From: Spirodela intermedia
Taxonomy: Eukaryota > Streptophyta > Magnoliopsida > Alismatales > Araceae
DNA: 64,000 nucleotides
Assembly (NCBI GenBank): GCA_902729315.2
Contig: LR746266.1
Location: 1,832,759 to 1,896,758, forward strand
Reading direction: 5' to 3'
Shown here: positions 23,101 to 34,616 of the stretch, in pieces
Layout: each line of letters starts with the position of its first letter
How positions within the stretch are numbered: position 1 is the first letter of the stretch
The notes under the pieces: model-generated
Told to the model about the DNA's origin: nothing
The model's input: the letters and a program-made list of their open reading frames with translations, nothing else
The model's database searches: none
Made by a program: the position numbers and the translations under genes

Positions 23101-25634
23101 ATTGCCTGATGCGTACTGAAGTCTGAAAATGCTTGACCTGAGGATTCTGATGTTGAAAGAAGAGGATCATCTTCATTTGTGAAGGATGCCTCAGGCTGAC
23201 TAACACTAGCATTAAAATCAGAAGCATAAGCTCTGGTTTTAGAGTCATTGTTCAATCTGAATCGTTCAACTTCACCATCATTCCCAAAATAGTTTGCAAA
23301 TTCTACGGGTACAGGGGGGGAAGGAGCCTTGTGTCTTGAGAAAAGAAGTCCATTAAGGATTTCATTGAAGAAGCCGTCACCACCCTACAGTCGCAACAGT
23401 AAAATACTGAAGCAGTGAGGAAAATTGTACGTTCATCAGGGAGATTGTATGTAGCAGATTTAAGCTTTAGCATGGAAAAATTAACCAAAATGCAAGTCTA
23501 GAGAAAGAAAGAAAGAAAGAAAGAAACGCTGTAGTCTCTAGTGACATACCACAGCAACAACACCATCAAATGCACTCAGTTCCTCGTCTGCAACAGAGAC
23601 AATCAGATCAAATGCATGCCCTGCCCTCTCTGTCACAGTTACCTGCCAGGCACATACCTTAATTAGCTCTCAATGAAGGAGTCAAACACAGAATACAAAT
23701 ATCTGAAACATTTAATTAAGTAGATTTATTTCTGTCTCTTCTAAAAGACACATCTATTTACTCCCCAAGCTTGAGAAGGGTACACCTTTGTCTTCACTTT
23801 GGCACGAGAAAATACAGGTTCGACAGTCTGCCAAGTTCTCCAACCATTGCCCCTGCCACTAGATGGATGAACAAATACCTGAGCCAAGAGAAATTAAGTG
23901 GAGTCAGGGAAGTAATTTTTTTCGATGTGGCTTGTATGAAAGAGAGTATTACATACCCAAAGATTTTTTGGCCGGCTCATCTCAATGCTAATGCGGCTGT
24001 TAATTTCTTCAATCCACGTACGACATGCCTGTGGATCCTTGTTCCCAAACGTGTATGATGAGAGAACCCATGTACACCTGCACGTTCTCGACCTTTCAAA
24101 GCCATGCACCACAAAACGGTGCATCTTCGTGAGGGAGAAAAGGAAATCAGCCAGCATTCCAAGGTTTGCTTCTTTTGGAAAAATATTACCCATAAAAGTT
24201 CGCAGAAGAACAAAAAATACTGAGCTACACAGATAAAAGAATAGGTATGAGATGGCCATAGTTTAAAACCTCAGTCATACAGCATGGACGCGGTGCACCG
24301 ATTTTGCGAATGAGAACGTGAAATGACCCTCGATCCACGCACTCAACAGCATAGACATCCGAGAATCCTATCCTACTTTCAGACTTTGACGAAGATTTAA
24401 TCCCATAGCATGTCTCTAATTTCTGTCAGCTCACAAAAGAAAACCAACATTAAAAGCCTTATTCAACTTGGATAAACACAACATATAATAAGACTTGGTT
24501 ATGGCATCTATGTTAATTTCATCTTCAAACCAAATGCCAGAGAGTTGTGCATCGCTGAAAGCATTCCGTGACATCCTAAAGGGCATGGGCATAAAATAAT
24601 CTTTGTCGCTGAAATACGTGACATATGTAGTCGAGAATCAGATGGAAAACAAACTCCAGTAGTCTAGTTTTCCTTTCCTCTGAAGATTTTTTTTTTTTTA
24701 TCAATGAGAACGTATTCATTTAGAAGCGGCATGAAACAGAAAAGCAAAAAAAAGAGAAAAAAAAATTCGCATCATGGGGACAAGATGAAATGAATGGGCA
24801 TGACATCAAGGGAGAAAAATGTAGCATCATTTCTTCCAATGTCCTTGACCACATTCTCCCGACACACGACCTATTCTGAATGCGTAATCTACGAGTCTAG
24901 ACAACAGACCAGCTAAAAGACTATTCATCCGGATTTTAGTGCAATTTCGGAGTCGGATGCTATCCTGTGAACTCGGCCGGTTCATGGAACTAACCATCTA
25001 AGCACAGATCAGTCAATCCGGTCACGAAATTTATACAGTTTACGGTGCCAAATAAAAGGCACTTTCACCGGGTATATATTCTTATTGCCTGATAATAATC
25101 CCCATATCGTAGATGAATGCCACTGGACTAGACATCACTTTCAAGATCCGTGTTGTGAAAAGAAAGCTTTCATCTCCCAAAGCTACTGTGCAGCATTAAA
25201 ATTGAGGATTAAAAATTCGGGAACTGTCTCATGACAAGATTGTACGGGATATCAACCCACACTGAGAAGCAATGAAGCCCCAATGGATGGGTAGAAGAAA
25301 AAGGGGATAGATTCACATTCCGATCACTGAATTGCATACATATCAGATTCAATCAGGAGTAAACTTAAGCCACAGTTCATGTGCACAAAGGAGACGGGAT
25401 CAAGTTTTAAACTGATTCTTCCTTTGAAATTTCTTCTGATGTAAACCTTCCAGTTTCGGAACTTACTTTTACATGGGAAACGACCGGTGCCCAGGACAGC
25501 CCCGTCGAGTCGAGGGTAAGAGAGACCTCGCAGTACCCTTCAAGAAACATGGACGAAGTCATCAGCGGCTCGTGCGCGTCCATGGATGCGAGGAATGAAC
25601 GCAAGGGGCAAGTCAAGAAGGGATTCTCTTCCAA
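20140..25634 (-). CDS. CERK: Ceramide kinase (ACD5/CERK type)
   Basis: Thirteen exons on the minus strand: 25467-25634, 24270-24422, 23957-24124, 23786-23878, 23550-23642, 23117-23384, 22998-23024, 22761-22845, 22309-22446, 21287-21388, 20824-21183, 20359-20425 and 20140-20274. Together they give 618 residues, against about 608 in Arabidopsis ACD5. The kinase domain opens with VFVHPSSGRG (about 164-173), then GGDGFFNE (226-233) for nucleotide binding, NEWFRLGIIPSGSTDA, and a plant-specific ESEKYRWMGPKRYDYAGT block. A Cys-rich segment with CCVDCAVC follows, as in the animal and plant enzymes. The C-terminus ends FTFTSSGEESVWNLDGELF. It phosphorylates ceramide; loss in Arabidopsis causes spontaneous cell death and altered defence. 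The last intron (20275-20358) is GC-AG and in frame. The 3' end of exon 6 is uncertain: I used a donor at 23116 because the phase then fits the 27-nt exon 7. Confidence 0.94.
20275..20358 (-). other. GC-AG intron, 84 nt, in frame and stop-free
   Basis: The last intron of the ceramide kinase gene begins AAG|GCAACT and ends ACATACAG. No GT donor nearby keeps the conserved VEHHK-TRAFTFTS junction. Its length is 28 codons with no stop, so an unspliced transcript would encode the enzyme with 28 extra residues (ATFLACSS...VINIQ). Confidence 0.75.
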
Positions 25635-26420
25635 CTCCCGGAGCTAGCGATCAACCTCCCATTTGCACCAGCACGTTGATCTCTCCCTCTCTCTCCTTTC
25701 TCCGCTCTGCCCTTTCCATCGGTGGTCGTCTCTCTTTTCATCTCTCGACTTACCATCCTCACCATCTACCGTTCCGGAGAGGCACACGATACGTGCAGCA
25801 GTATATATTGTAAATACACGCGCGCGAGTAAACATATCGAGGGAGGGAGACAGTGACGAACGTGCCCCCCTGCGCGCTTCTTCAGAGCGTAGACTAAGAG
25901 CGCTCGCTCACCGGTCCCACCCACCCACTGCGTCATGGGAGCTCTCAACAAGGCCACCCACCCGGCGCGGGCCGCCTTAAACTTGGAAATCCCGTGGATC
26001 ATGAAGATCACAAGGCAGAGAAGATCGCCATGAAACAGGGTGTGCGAGGAAGAGCTGCATTTGGTAACAGGGTGTGGGAGGCAGGGGACTAACCCTCCCC
26101 TTCCTTGTCTCAATTGGTCAGGCAAACAACTCAAAAGACACCATCTTTCCCTCTCTCTCTCTCTCTCATATGTTTATTTCAGCAAGAAGACATCCCGAGC
26201 CAGCCGACGAGGGTGGGTACCAGCCAGCTAAGGCGTAAGAGGCGGTGCTCCTCGAGCCACCCAGATGAAGAAATCTCTCGGGGTCGTCGTCGGCACAGCA
26301 GCAGCGACGACAGGGGCTCGCCCCCCCCCCCGCCCCCCCCCGCCCCCCCGGTGTATTGGATGGGATGGGATGGGGCGCGCGTATGTACACAGCGATCCCT
26401 CGGCGAATCCGCGCCATCGC
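25635..26420. other. Ceramide kinase promoter and KH-gene 3' region
   Basis: The sequence between the ceramide kinase start and the KH-protein stop, both minus strand. It holds CT-rich tracts at about 25679-25696 and 26149-26168, and the C/G-run block described separately. No coding region supported. Confidence 0.5.
26321..26349 (-). promoter_or_regulatory. G-run block, possible G-quadruplex in the KH-gene 3' UTR
   Basis: On the minus (transcribed-sense) strand three runs of G (about 7, 9 and 11) are separated by single C. The block begins about 70 nt after the stop codon of the KH protein. Such a run can fold as an RNA G-quadruplex if the 3' UTR extends this far. Confidence 0.5.
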
Positions 26421-29400
26421 TTACATGACATTCTGTGGCACGAGCTGGGAATACATGTAGTTCTCCACCAGCATTCTGGCCACCGCCACCTGCACCATTC
26501 AGAGAGATCAGCCATTCAGAGGAAATCCTAGAGCTTGGACGGAAGATTCTGCTCGACTCGCACCTGCTGTGCGTTGCCCCCAAAGAAGATCTGTCGTGTG
26601 TTCTCGCCCTTCTGGCCCGTCACCTTCACAAAGCATCGGGCAAAAACAGGGATCAACATTTCCATTTCCAAGTATGAGACGACGCATCAGTCTCATCGGC
26701 AAGCCCCGGATAACCAGCGGAAATACACAAGGGGAGGGAAGGGCAGGGCAGAAGCCCACTAGTCTGCTCCACGAGTTCAAGTCAGATTACGAGTATGGAT
26801 CTCCAAAAATCTCGACAAAGCATCGAGGTCACCTTCAGTGGGAAGGAGAAAATGGCTACCAGGCCTCGAATCTTCCCAACGCTTACCTTCACGGTTGCTC
26901 CAGATACATTTCGGATTCTAGAAATGTTGTATCCGTTTCTCCCAATCAAGCCACCGACAAACTTTTCCATAATAGTCATCTCGGAAGTCATGTATTCGCC
27001 TGAAGTTTTGGGGCAGAATTAAATACAGGAACAGATGCCATGGTATCAACGAGACATAAAAAATTTATCATACTGGCGGAATTTTATACGGAGCACGCGG
27101 GGATTGACTTGACTGACCAGGAGGCACTTGTGTGTTCGGTGGATTTGATACAGACACGCTAGAGTGGTAGCCTGATCTGATCGAAATGACCTTTGTGGAT
27201 GGGTTATCTCTACATTTACCATTAGTGTTATTCAGGAGAGAACATTAACGAATTTCGATTCGGTTCATCAAGCGACTAACAATACCTCAGTACACAGCCA
27301 ATTTTCTCCAATGCCGTCAGTATTTCTGGGACATCACCTGATAGCTGCCAAATATTAAGGTACAAAAAAGAATAAGACGTGAGTTTCTTTTGACTAAACT
27401 TCCATATAAACATAATTTGACATCGACATTTCCTCGTCTAAAAATAAACAGTAACTCAGTTGGCAAAAAAGGAAGAACCTATACACCATATATTGGCACA
27501 TTTACGCACATTTAATATTAGAACCTCCGGTGAAACTTAGTTCCCTTTTCTTCAAGGTTCTGGCAGTGATTAAGGTCCCTGCCCATTACAACCTATGTAA
27601 ATGATTGAAGGACAGCCCAGAAAAATATATTAATACCTCCCACCCTGGTTACAATGAACATATATAGGCGTGATCAGAAATCCATGGATTTCTTAAGAAA
27701 GCAATGGAATTCTTTGTATGTTTACAATCGAAGTAAAGTAAATTATAACTCCAAATATTCCTCAAGCATTCCCAGGTCAACGAGGAGGTCGTGCATGTGA
27801 GAGATTTTCATAAGATACATCCTTGATCATCAACTAAGTAAAAATGTTTCCAAGCATATATATATTTATAAGATAAATCTCTTACATGCTATAAAGGGAG
27901 CTGGAACAGGTGGAACCAAAATTTAACTATCAGTTGGTGGTTAGCCTAGCGTACTGTGCTTTAGCGAGGGGTGTCACAGTAACAATCAGGTTATGAAAGC
28001 ATGTACCTGTGTGGAAACCATTGATAATCTAGTTATCTCATCAAGACGTGGATAGCCTATACTTCATTTTTTAGGGCATAAACAACCCTGATGGACCAGG
28101 CATTAACCCACATCGCAAATGGCCAAATGACATCTGCTAGAAGACTCACCACAACGTATTGATAGAATCCCACATGACAGCGTATAATCTTAACCAAATC
28201 AAATTGTTTCTAGGAACCCATTTACAAGGGAAAATAATGGAACTCTACTTGATGACGTAAATTAATGACTTTCCCCCTGACATCTTCAATGGTTGGCCCG
28301 TACTTAGAAGTTCAACACCAAATATACGTTACATGATACTTGCCTATCAAGATCCAATCATTCTCCCAGAGCTATCAAGAGCGCAGCTTTCCACTTGCCA
28401 AACAATTTTTCACAAAGGCATGATGTTGTCACTCTGAGACTATAATTCACACTCCAATTGAAAGAAGCTACTGGATTCAATCCCTCCAGTACCACTGCTA
28501 GCGACTGATTACACTCAACGCAGACAAATAGGAGCTTTAACACGATATGCAGAAAAATAGTTCCCTATCCCCATACGACTGACTACGTTTTGGGGTCTCT
28601 GCTAGAACAACACTCGTTGTCACAACTTCGACACACAGGGGCTGAACCCCAGTTGAGTCACAGTCGGAATTTAGGTAATAAACCTGGTCGTAATGCTGAT
28701 AAATCAGACAACTTCAAGGTATCCCCATCATACCACCTCATGTACAAATTTATAGAGACATCATTAACGAAAAGAAAACCAGTGGGTTATTGAATGTGTT
28801 TTATGAACTTCAACAGAAGCTACCTGTAAAATCCATTTCACTGCTGATCCACTTGGTACAAAATAAACTTTTTTTCAAGGCATTACTAAAAGTAGATAAT
28901 CGTTAAATTTTGAATACAACGTACACCTCTTTCAATTGATTAAAAAACACAAGCAGTAAGAAAATCCAAATAAAATCAAAATATAGATCTACAAAATTTT
29001 ACTTACTCATGTCTCTCAACAGGACAAATTCTCGTAATTCTATTCTCTTTTTACTTTAGTCCTTGAAAACAAATACTCAGAGTGCAATAGTTTCATCACA
29101 ACTAAACCAATGAGTCACAATCCAGTTATAGTTTGAGTGCAGCTTTCAATACATCTACTAGAAAGGCAAGTCATATGGCCTGGGTATCCAGTATAAATAA
29201 AACCTGCCAAAATGGAAGGAATGAAAATAAGGAAAATAAATTATGCACTCTCCATAAAAGGGCTCTCATAACTAAACCTGAACAACACGGTCAGATTCGT
29301 GGGCAGATGCACATAAAGGCAATTGGTTCGGAGCCAGAATTGTGACTGCAGCACCTGAAGAATTCCGTATCTGTTCAATTGTTTGACCAGACACCCCAAT

Positions 29401-32400
29401 CAAACAACCAGCTTGAGAACCTGCAATCAAGAGCCGGATTGCATTTACTGCAACATGTCCAGTGCCAACTATTACTGCCTCTCCACCATCCTCATTATCC
29501 TGCCCAGCACCAAAGGAGCACTTCAATTTAGAAGACCAAAACTCCACTAGAAACATGCATTTTAACATTAAGTTCAGTAAGCTCTCCCGGACAAGAGAAA
29601 GCACGATGACATCATTGGAAATCCAAGAAAAAAAATTGATGTTTACCTTTTTTTCCTCATGAAATTTATAAATAAAAAACCAAATGAATCTTACAAAGAG
29701 CGGTACTCAATAATATGACAAACAGAAAATACATCATCCTATACCAATACGAAGGCCAAAAATGAGAAATTGGACAAAGGCAAGAGAATATATAGAGCAT
29801 AATGCCTTGTTTATCAATATTTCATGTCCCTATGACTCTTTACAGAGGTTCTTTGAATGATGTGCTCAGGGCAGCAATTCATGGGGTAGTTGTACTACTA
29901 CAAAAGGAACGATGACTAATCCAGGTATCTGGAATTACGATAGTGTGACAGGTGCACATATTTTGTTTTCCAGACACATTTTGACAGCACTAGAACCATA
30001 TCCCGGGAAGTTTTTGCTGTTTTTGATCCAGATTTGGACACCAGAGTGAAATTTGGACTGGGAGATCTTTTCTCCATTGAGAAATTTTAAATATCAAAAT
30101 ATGGCGTATTTAAATGGCTACTCATTTTACATAAATGATCCTGTCTAAAAATTAACTGTGCATAAATGTATCTACAAGGCAGTCCTCGAAACTGGTGACA
30201 TTTGTTTCTAAGTTATGCTGATAATCGCCTATATTAACAAAAGAAAGAGGAAGATAGGATGACAAATTGAAGTAACAACGCAAAGTGAATCTCCAGATAA
30301 TGCTGATGGAAATTATCAAGAGAGAGAAAATGACTCACTTTCTATTTAATTATAATAATCTAAATGACTCACAATGAGGATCCGGCCTCTCTCTAAGTAA
30401 GAGAGTAAGCCTGAGAACACGGGCACTAGGGAAACCTACATAGAATACAAATTAGTTCTTCCAAAAAGGGCCATTCACTAAAGTAGAGTTTCATTAGCCT
30501 TAGCACTGAGTGACAATCGTCAGCATTCTCAGATATTCTGAACAGCAGACTTTTAAATACAAAGCAGAGTAGGATACTAAGCAACCACAACGCAGCCTTG
30601 TCAACATCATCAATGCGTCCCTGTGTTATAAGGTTTATTCAAAAGTTATCACAGGCCTTTGTTGGGAAGATGTATAAGTTGTGTTTGGATCTAGCTAGAG
30701 TACTGCACATTCATGGGAAAGAGTTTAAATGAAAAACAAAATGAACACTGGGGACAGGGAGACAATCCTGTACAGGAACGCTCCCCTTACTTTTCATAGG
30801 TCAAGAATATATTTGCTTGCTGGAAGTGCCATTGCGATTAGGGAATGAGGAAGGCAACACGGATCCTTCAGCTACATTGCAACCTGCTTCAAAGAATGTT
30901 CTTGGCCCTATGATCAAGGAAATTTAAAGGAACTGATGTTTAACGTAGGACCTGGCTTTTTTTGATGGAGGAACCAAAGTTGGATGGAGAAAGGGGTGTA
31001 GTTTATCTTCTTTTTTTTTGGCACATTTTAGTCTGAAGATGAACTTGTTATCTTCTGTATTCTTAATAGGGATGATACTTGTTCTCATATCGTTGCAGGG
31101 CCATCAAATGAATCTTTTTCTTCCTGGGTTTTTTTGAATTTGGCTCCTCATGATGATACAATAATAACAAGTTTATTTGATGATAACGTATTTAAATACT
31201 AACATAGGTTTCACATAAGATGCCCAAGGTCATTAAAAATAAGATATAAGAACAGAATAAGTGGTCAAATAAGGCATGAAACGCTATGTACAAAAAAGGC
31301 CACAAAACCCCTTTACTACTAGACTGGATTTCTAAAGGTGAGGCTCACACAAGACCCACAAGCTCACAAAAAATGTGTTTGAGTAATGGACACGCGAGGT
31401 CCACAAAAGGCTTCATTAATTTATTTTTTGGAGGCTGGTCGAAATGGCTTGAACTAAGCCTTTTGGGTGTTGGTGAACCACGTGTTCTAGTGATGAGCCA
31501 GGTATAGGGTTTCAGAAATGGGCCTGATGCTCACCTGCTCTCTTCGACAAGTCTCCTCATTCTGTCTCCAACACTTGTCTATGCTTGTCAATGGGTGGTG
31601 GAGGTTCCCATTTTATAATTTTCTAGCCATAGTCAGTGGCCACAAGTGCACATCATTCCAATGGGATTGGGTTCATTTGCCGTGATCCATGCTCCACTTC
31701 AATGCCAAAGGGTTTAAAACACCAGATTATTTTCCAAAATCACTTTGTTGACCTTATTACGACACCTATAATGGTACGGGAATGATGTCGCAAAACTGCC
31801 ATCGGCTACTGTTTTCTCCACCTCCAACAGTGATCCTTCTTCCAGACAAATGAGGACCTCCATGTGGCTCTGTCTTTCAGCTCCTCCTATTGTGGCATTG
31901 GTGCTTAGTCTTGCTTTAGTAGAGTACCTTTCACCTCACTCGTTTCCTTGTTCTTCCTCCACAACTGCTGCTGTTTATTTGCTGATTTGCGGTTCGAGGG
32001 AAGAATCTTGCGTTCCCCAGCAGCATGCAGAGGGCGTCAATTAGACCCTCTTGTTTGGATTCATGTGGTCCCTGCCCCAACAGCCCTACGTCTTGCTTGG
32101 ATTCATGTGGATTCCTTCATCCACTTTGAAGCACTGATTTGCCTGCGCATCATAGGGTCAAGGCAATCCTCCCCATCAGCTGTTGTTTGTAACGAGCGAG
32201 GGCCCTTTTTTTATTCTTCTCTTCTTTTCATTTCAACACAGATGAGACAAGAGCATTCATGGGAGGATTTACTCTGAAAGGTAGGCGACTTCTGGTGAGT
32301 ATCTTGCCCCTTCAGCAGTGGACAAGATTTTCATGACATCAGAGCAACCCAATGAATGGGACCCCAACCAACAAATGGTTGTCATTGGATGCTAATTCAG

Positions 32401-34616
32401 TAAGCGAAGCCCGTCTTCTTCCACATACAGCACTGTGGCAATTGGACCGGTAGCTCATGGGACAATCCCATTTTGTTACTGGGCCACTACCCTAACCCGT
32501 TCCTTCCCCTTCCCTTCATTTTCTTTTTTTTAAAGAAAGCTTTATGGGTATTTTTTGGGTCGTTTTATTGTTTGTGAGATAAAACTTTACGAGAAGGCAG
32601 CTCCCTCCCATGAGTGGAAAAAATTCGTCTTCCAGCTTGAAGAATTCAAAAATTTATCTTTCAACCAAGTAGACTGAATGAATTCTATTAATTTTACTGG
32701 CTATCATCTCATTCCAATCTATATGACATGGATCGGGGATATGATATGGCAAACTAAAGACAAAAGTTAAGGGATCCTATTCAACAAAAGTCTTATTCAA
32801 CAGACACTATACTACAAGAAAAGTAAATAAAATCTACATTTGACAATTGTGCATTTAAAATCGAGGTCTTCAATTTCTTTAGGAGATACAATCGAGAGCA
32901 GTGGGTCAATTGATGAGAGGGATAAGTTTGGCTCAGGTCAAAAGAGGGAAAAAAGGTCCCGAAATTGTGTGGCAGAAACTTTTACAAATTATCCCAAAGG
33001 CTAAGATTAATTATGAAATTTACCAAAAAAGCTTAGTTAACACAAAATAGATGCATCATTAAAAGAAGCACACACCTTAAGAATAGCCTTGGCTATGTAA
33101 TTTAGAGCAGCCTCTGCATTTGATATTTTGCCTTCATCAACAGCAGAGCTGATTATGATTACACGCTCCTCATGTGGCTGAAAAAAATAGGGAAGTTGAA
33201 ATTATGTTTTTCCCCTTTTCTTCTCGAAGAACAGAACTAACAGTAACCTCAGTTATATAACCTGGAAAATTAAGTTAGAAAATAACATTACAATGAACAT
33301 TTGACTAATATTCTGCACATGATGAACCATTGTACCCCCCCCTGAGACCAGGTGAATGGAATATGGTTCTTGAGGAACTTTTACCCACGGGAAATGATGT
33401 GATGTCTTATATGGATTTCTAACCCAGCATTGAAAAACTCCTGCACCAAGAATCTCGGCGTTACCCTCATAAACTTTAGTGGGATTTCAGAAAAGACAGT
33501 AGAACGAGGGAGAGAGAGATAGAGAGAGGTTCTATGGGTACTGCACAGGAAATCCTGGGAAACAGAATCAACAAACACTCCCTTGCGATGTAATCATTCA
33601 GCCCATCTGATTTCTAATCTTCAGACAAAAGTCTGAACTCCCTCAGGCAAGTGTTGTAGCGAACTAAATCACAAGATGCAGAGAGAAAAAGGGCCGCTTT
33701 GCCTACATTAAAGAGTCTTGAAAATGTCCTAATCTTATGATCCAGCGAAGCATGCTTCTGAAATGACATAGATATATATCTACGTTCTTTCACCCTAGAA
33801 CCCAAAACTGATAAAACCACTCTAGTAAATATAGAAAGAGAATAGATCTATATAGTTTAATATAAACATCAACCAAACTTTTCCCCCATCCAACTGTAGG
33901 CACCAAGCTTGAGAAGCAAAATTTTAAATCAAACTCAACCCAAACTTAGAGAAAATTATTTGACCAAAGCTCTAACAAACCCGACACATCATAGTCTAAT
34001 AAAATCACGTTCAGCAATAAGGAGTCATAATCATAAACTCTGGAAGAAGAACACGATGATAATTTTCACTTCCTTGGAAATAACGAAATGCACTCACAAC
34101 AATGGGATCAGCAATCTTGATGGTGGCGCCCGTCTCCTCCCTTATCTGCCGGATCCGACAACCTTCCTTCCCGATAACCCTCCCGATCTGCTTCGATGGC
34201 ACGATCATCCTAAATATCACGTCCTGCCCTGCCGCCCTGCGCTTAGAGGCCAAGCCCCCTGATTCGTCGTATTCCATCATCCGGTACTCCCCAGCTCCGT
34301 GGTCCAGCTCCCGGCCTCGCTTTCGCGAAACATCTAGTTGGTGGTGCAGTCCCATACCTCCTACACCACCCATACCTCCGATCCCTATCCCCCCCAGCCC
34401 CATCCTTCCCAACGGCGGATAGAGTGTGTAGGGATACAACAGCGCGGCGTTCATCTGCTCCACTCCGACGCCACCGAGATGGTATACGGGATAAGGGTGC
34501 ATGCCCGCACTCGGCTGCTCGTATGCTCCTCCAGCGCCGCTGCCTCCGCTGCCTCCGCTGCCACCGCCGCCGCCGCCACCGCCCGCGCCGGGGAAGGGGG
34601 TCGTGGTGGTGAACAT
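26421..34616 (-). CDS. Triple-KH-domain RNA-binding protein (FLK/PEPPER family)
   Basis: Eight exons on the minus strand: 34098-34616, 33076-33177, 29278-29499, 27286-27344, 27118-27209, 26887-26999, 26564-26623 and 26421-26489; 411 residues. The N-terminus is low-complexity Gly-rich ([15 protein letters not shown]) with a later Gly/Met-rich stretch. KH1 (about 131-205) has [20 protein letters not shown]2 (about 222-290) has [18 protein letters not shown] followed by [20 protein letters not shown]3 (about 332-405) has [19 protein letters not shown]. Each keeps a GxxG loop. Plant proteins with this arrangement (FLK, PEPPER and relatives) bind RNA in the nucleus and affect flowering and pistil development. 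Which paralogue this is cannot be settled. Introns are long (intron 2 is 3.6 kb, intron 3 is 1.9 kb). The exon 5 donor is uncertain: I chose 27117 because it restores phase with exon 6. Confidence 0.92.
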
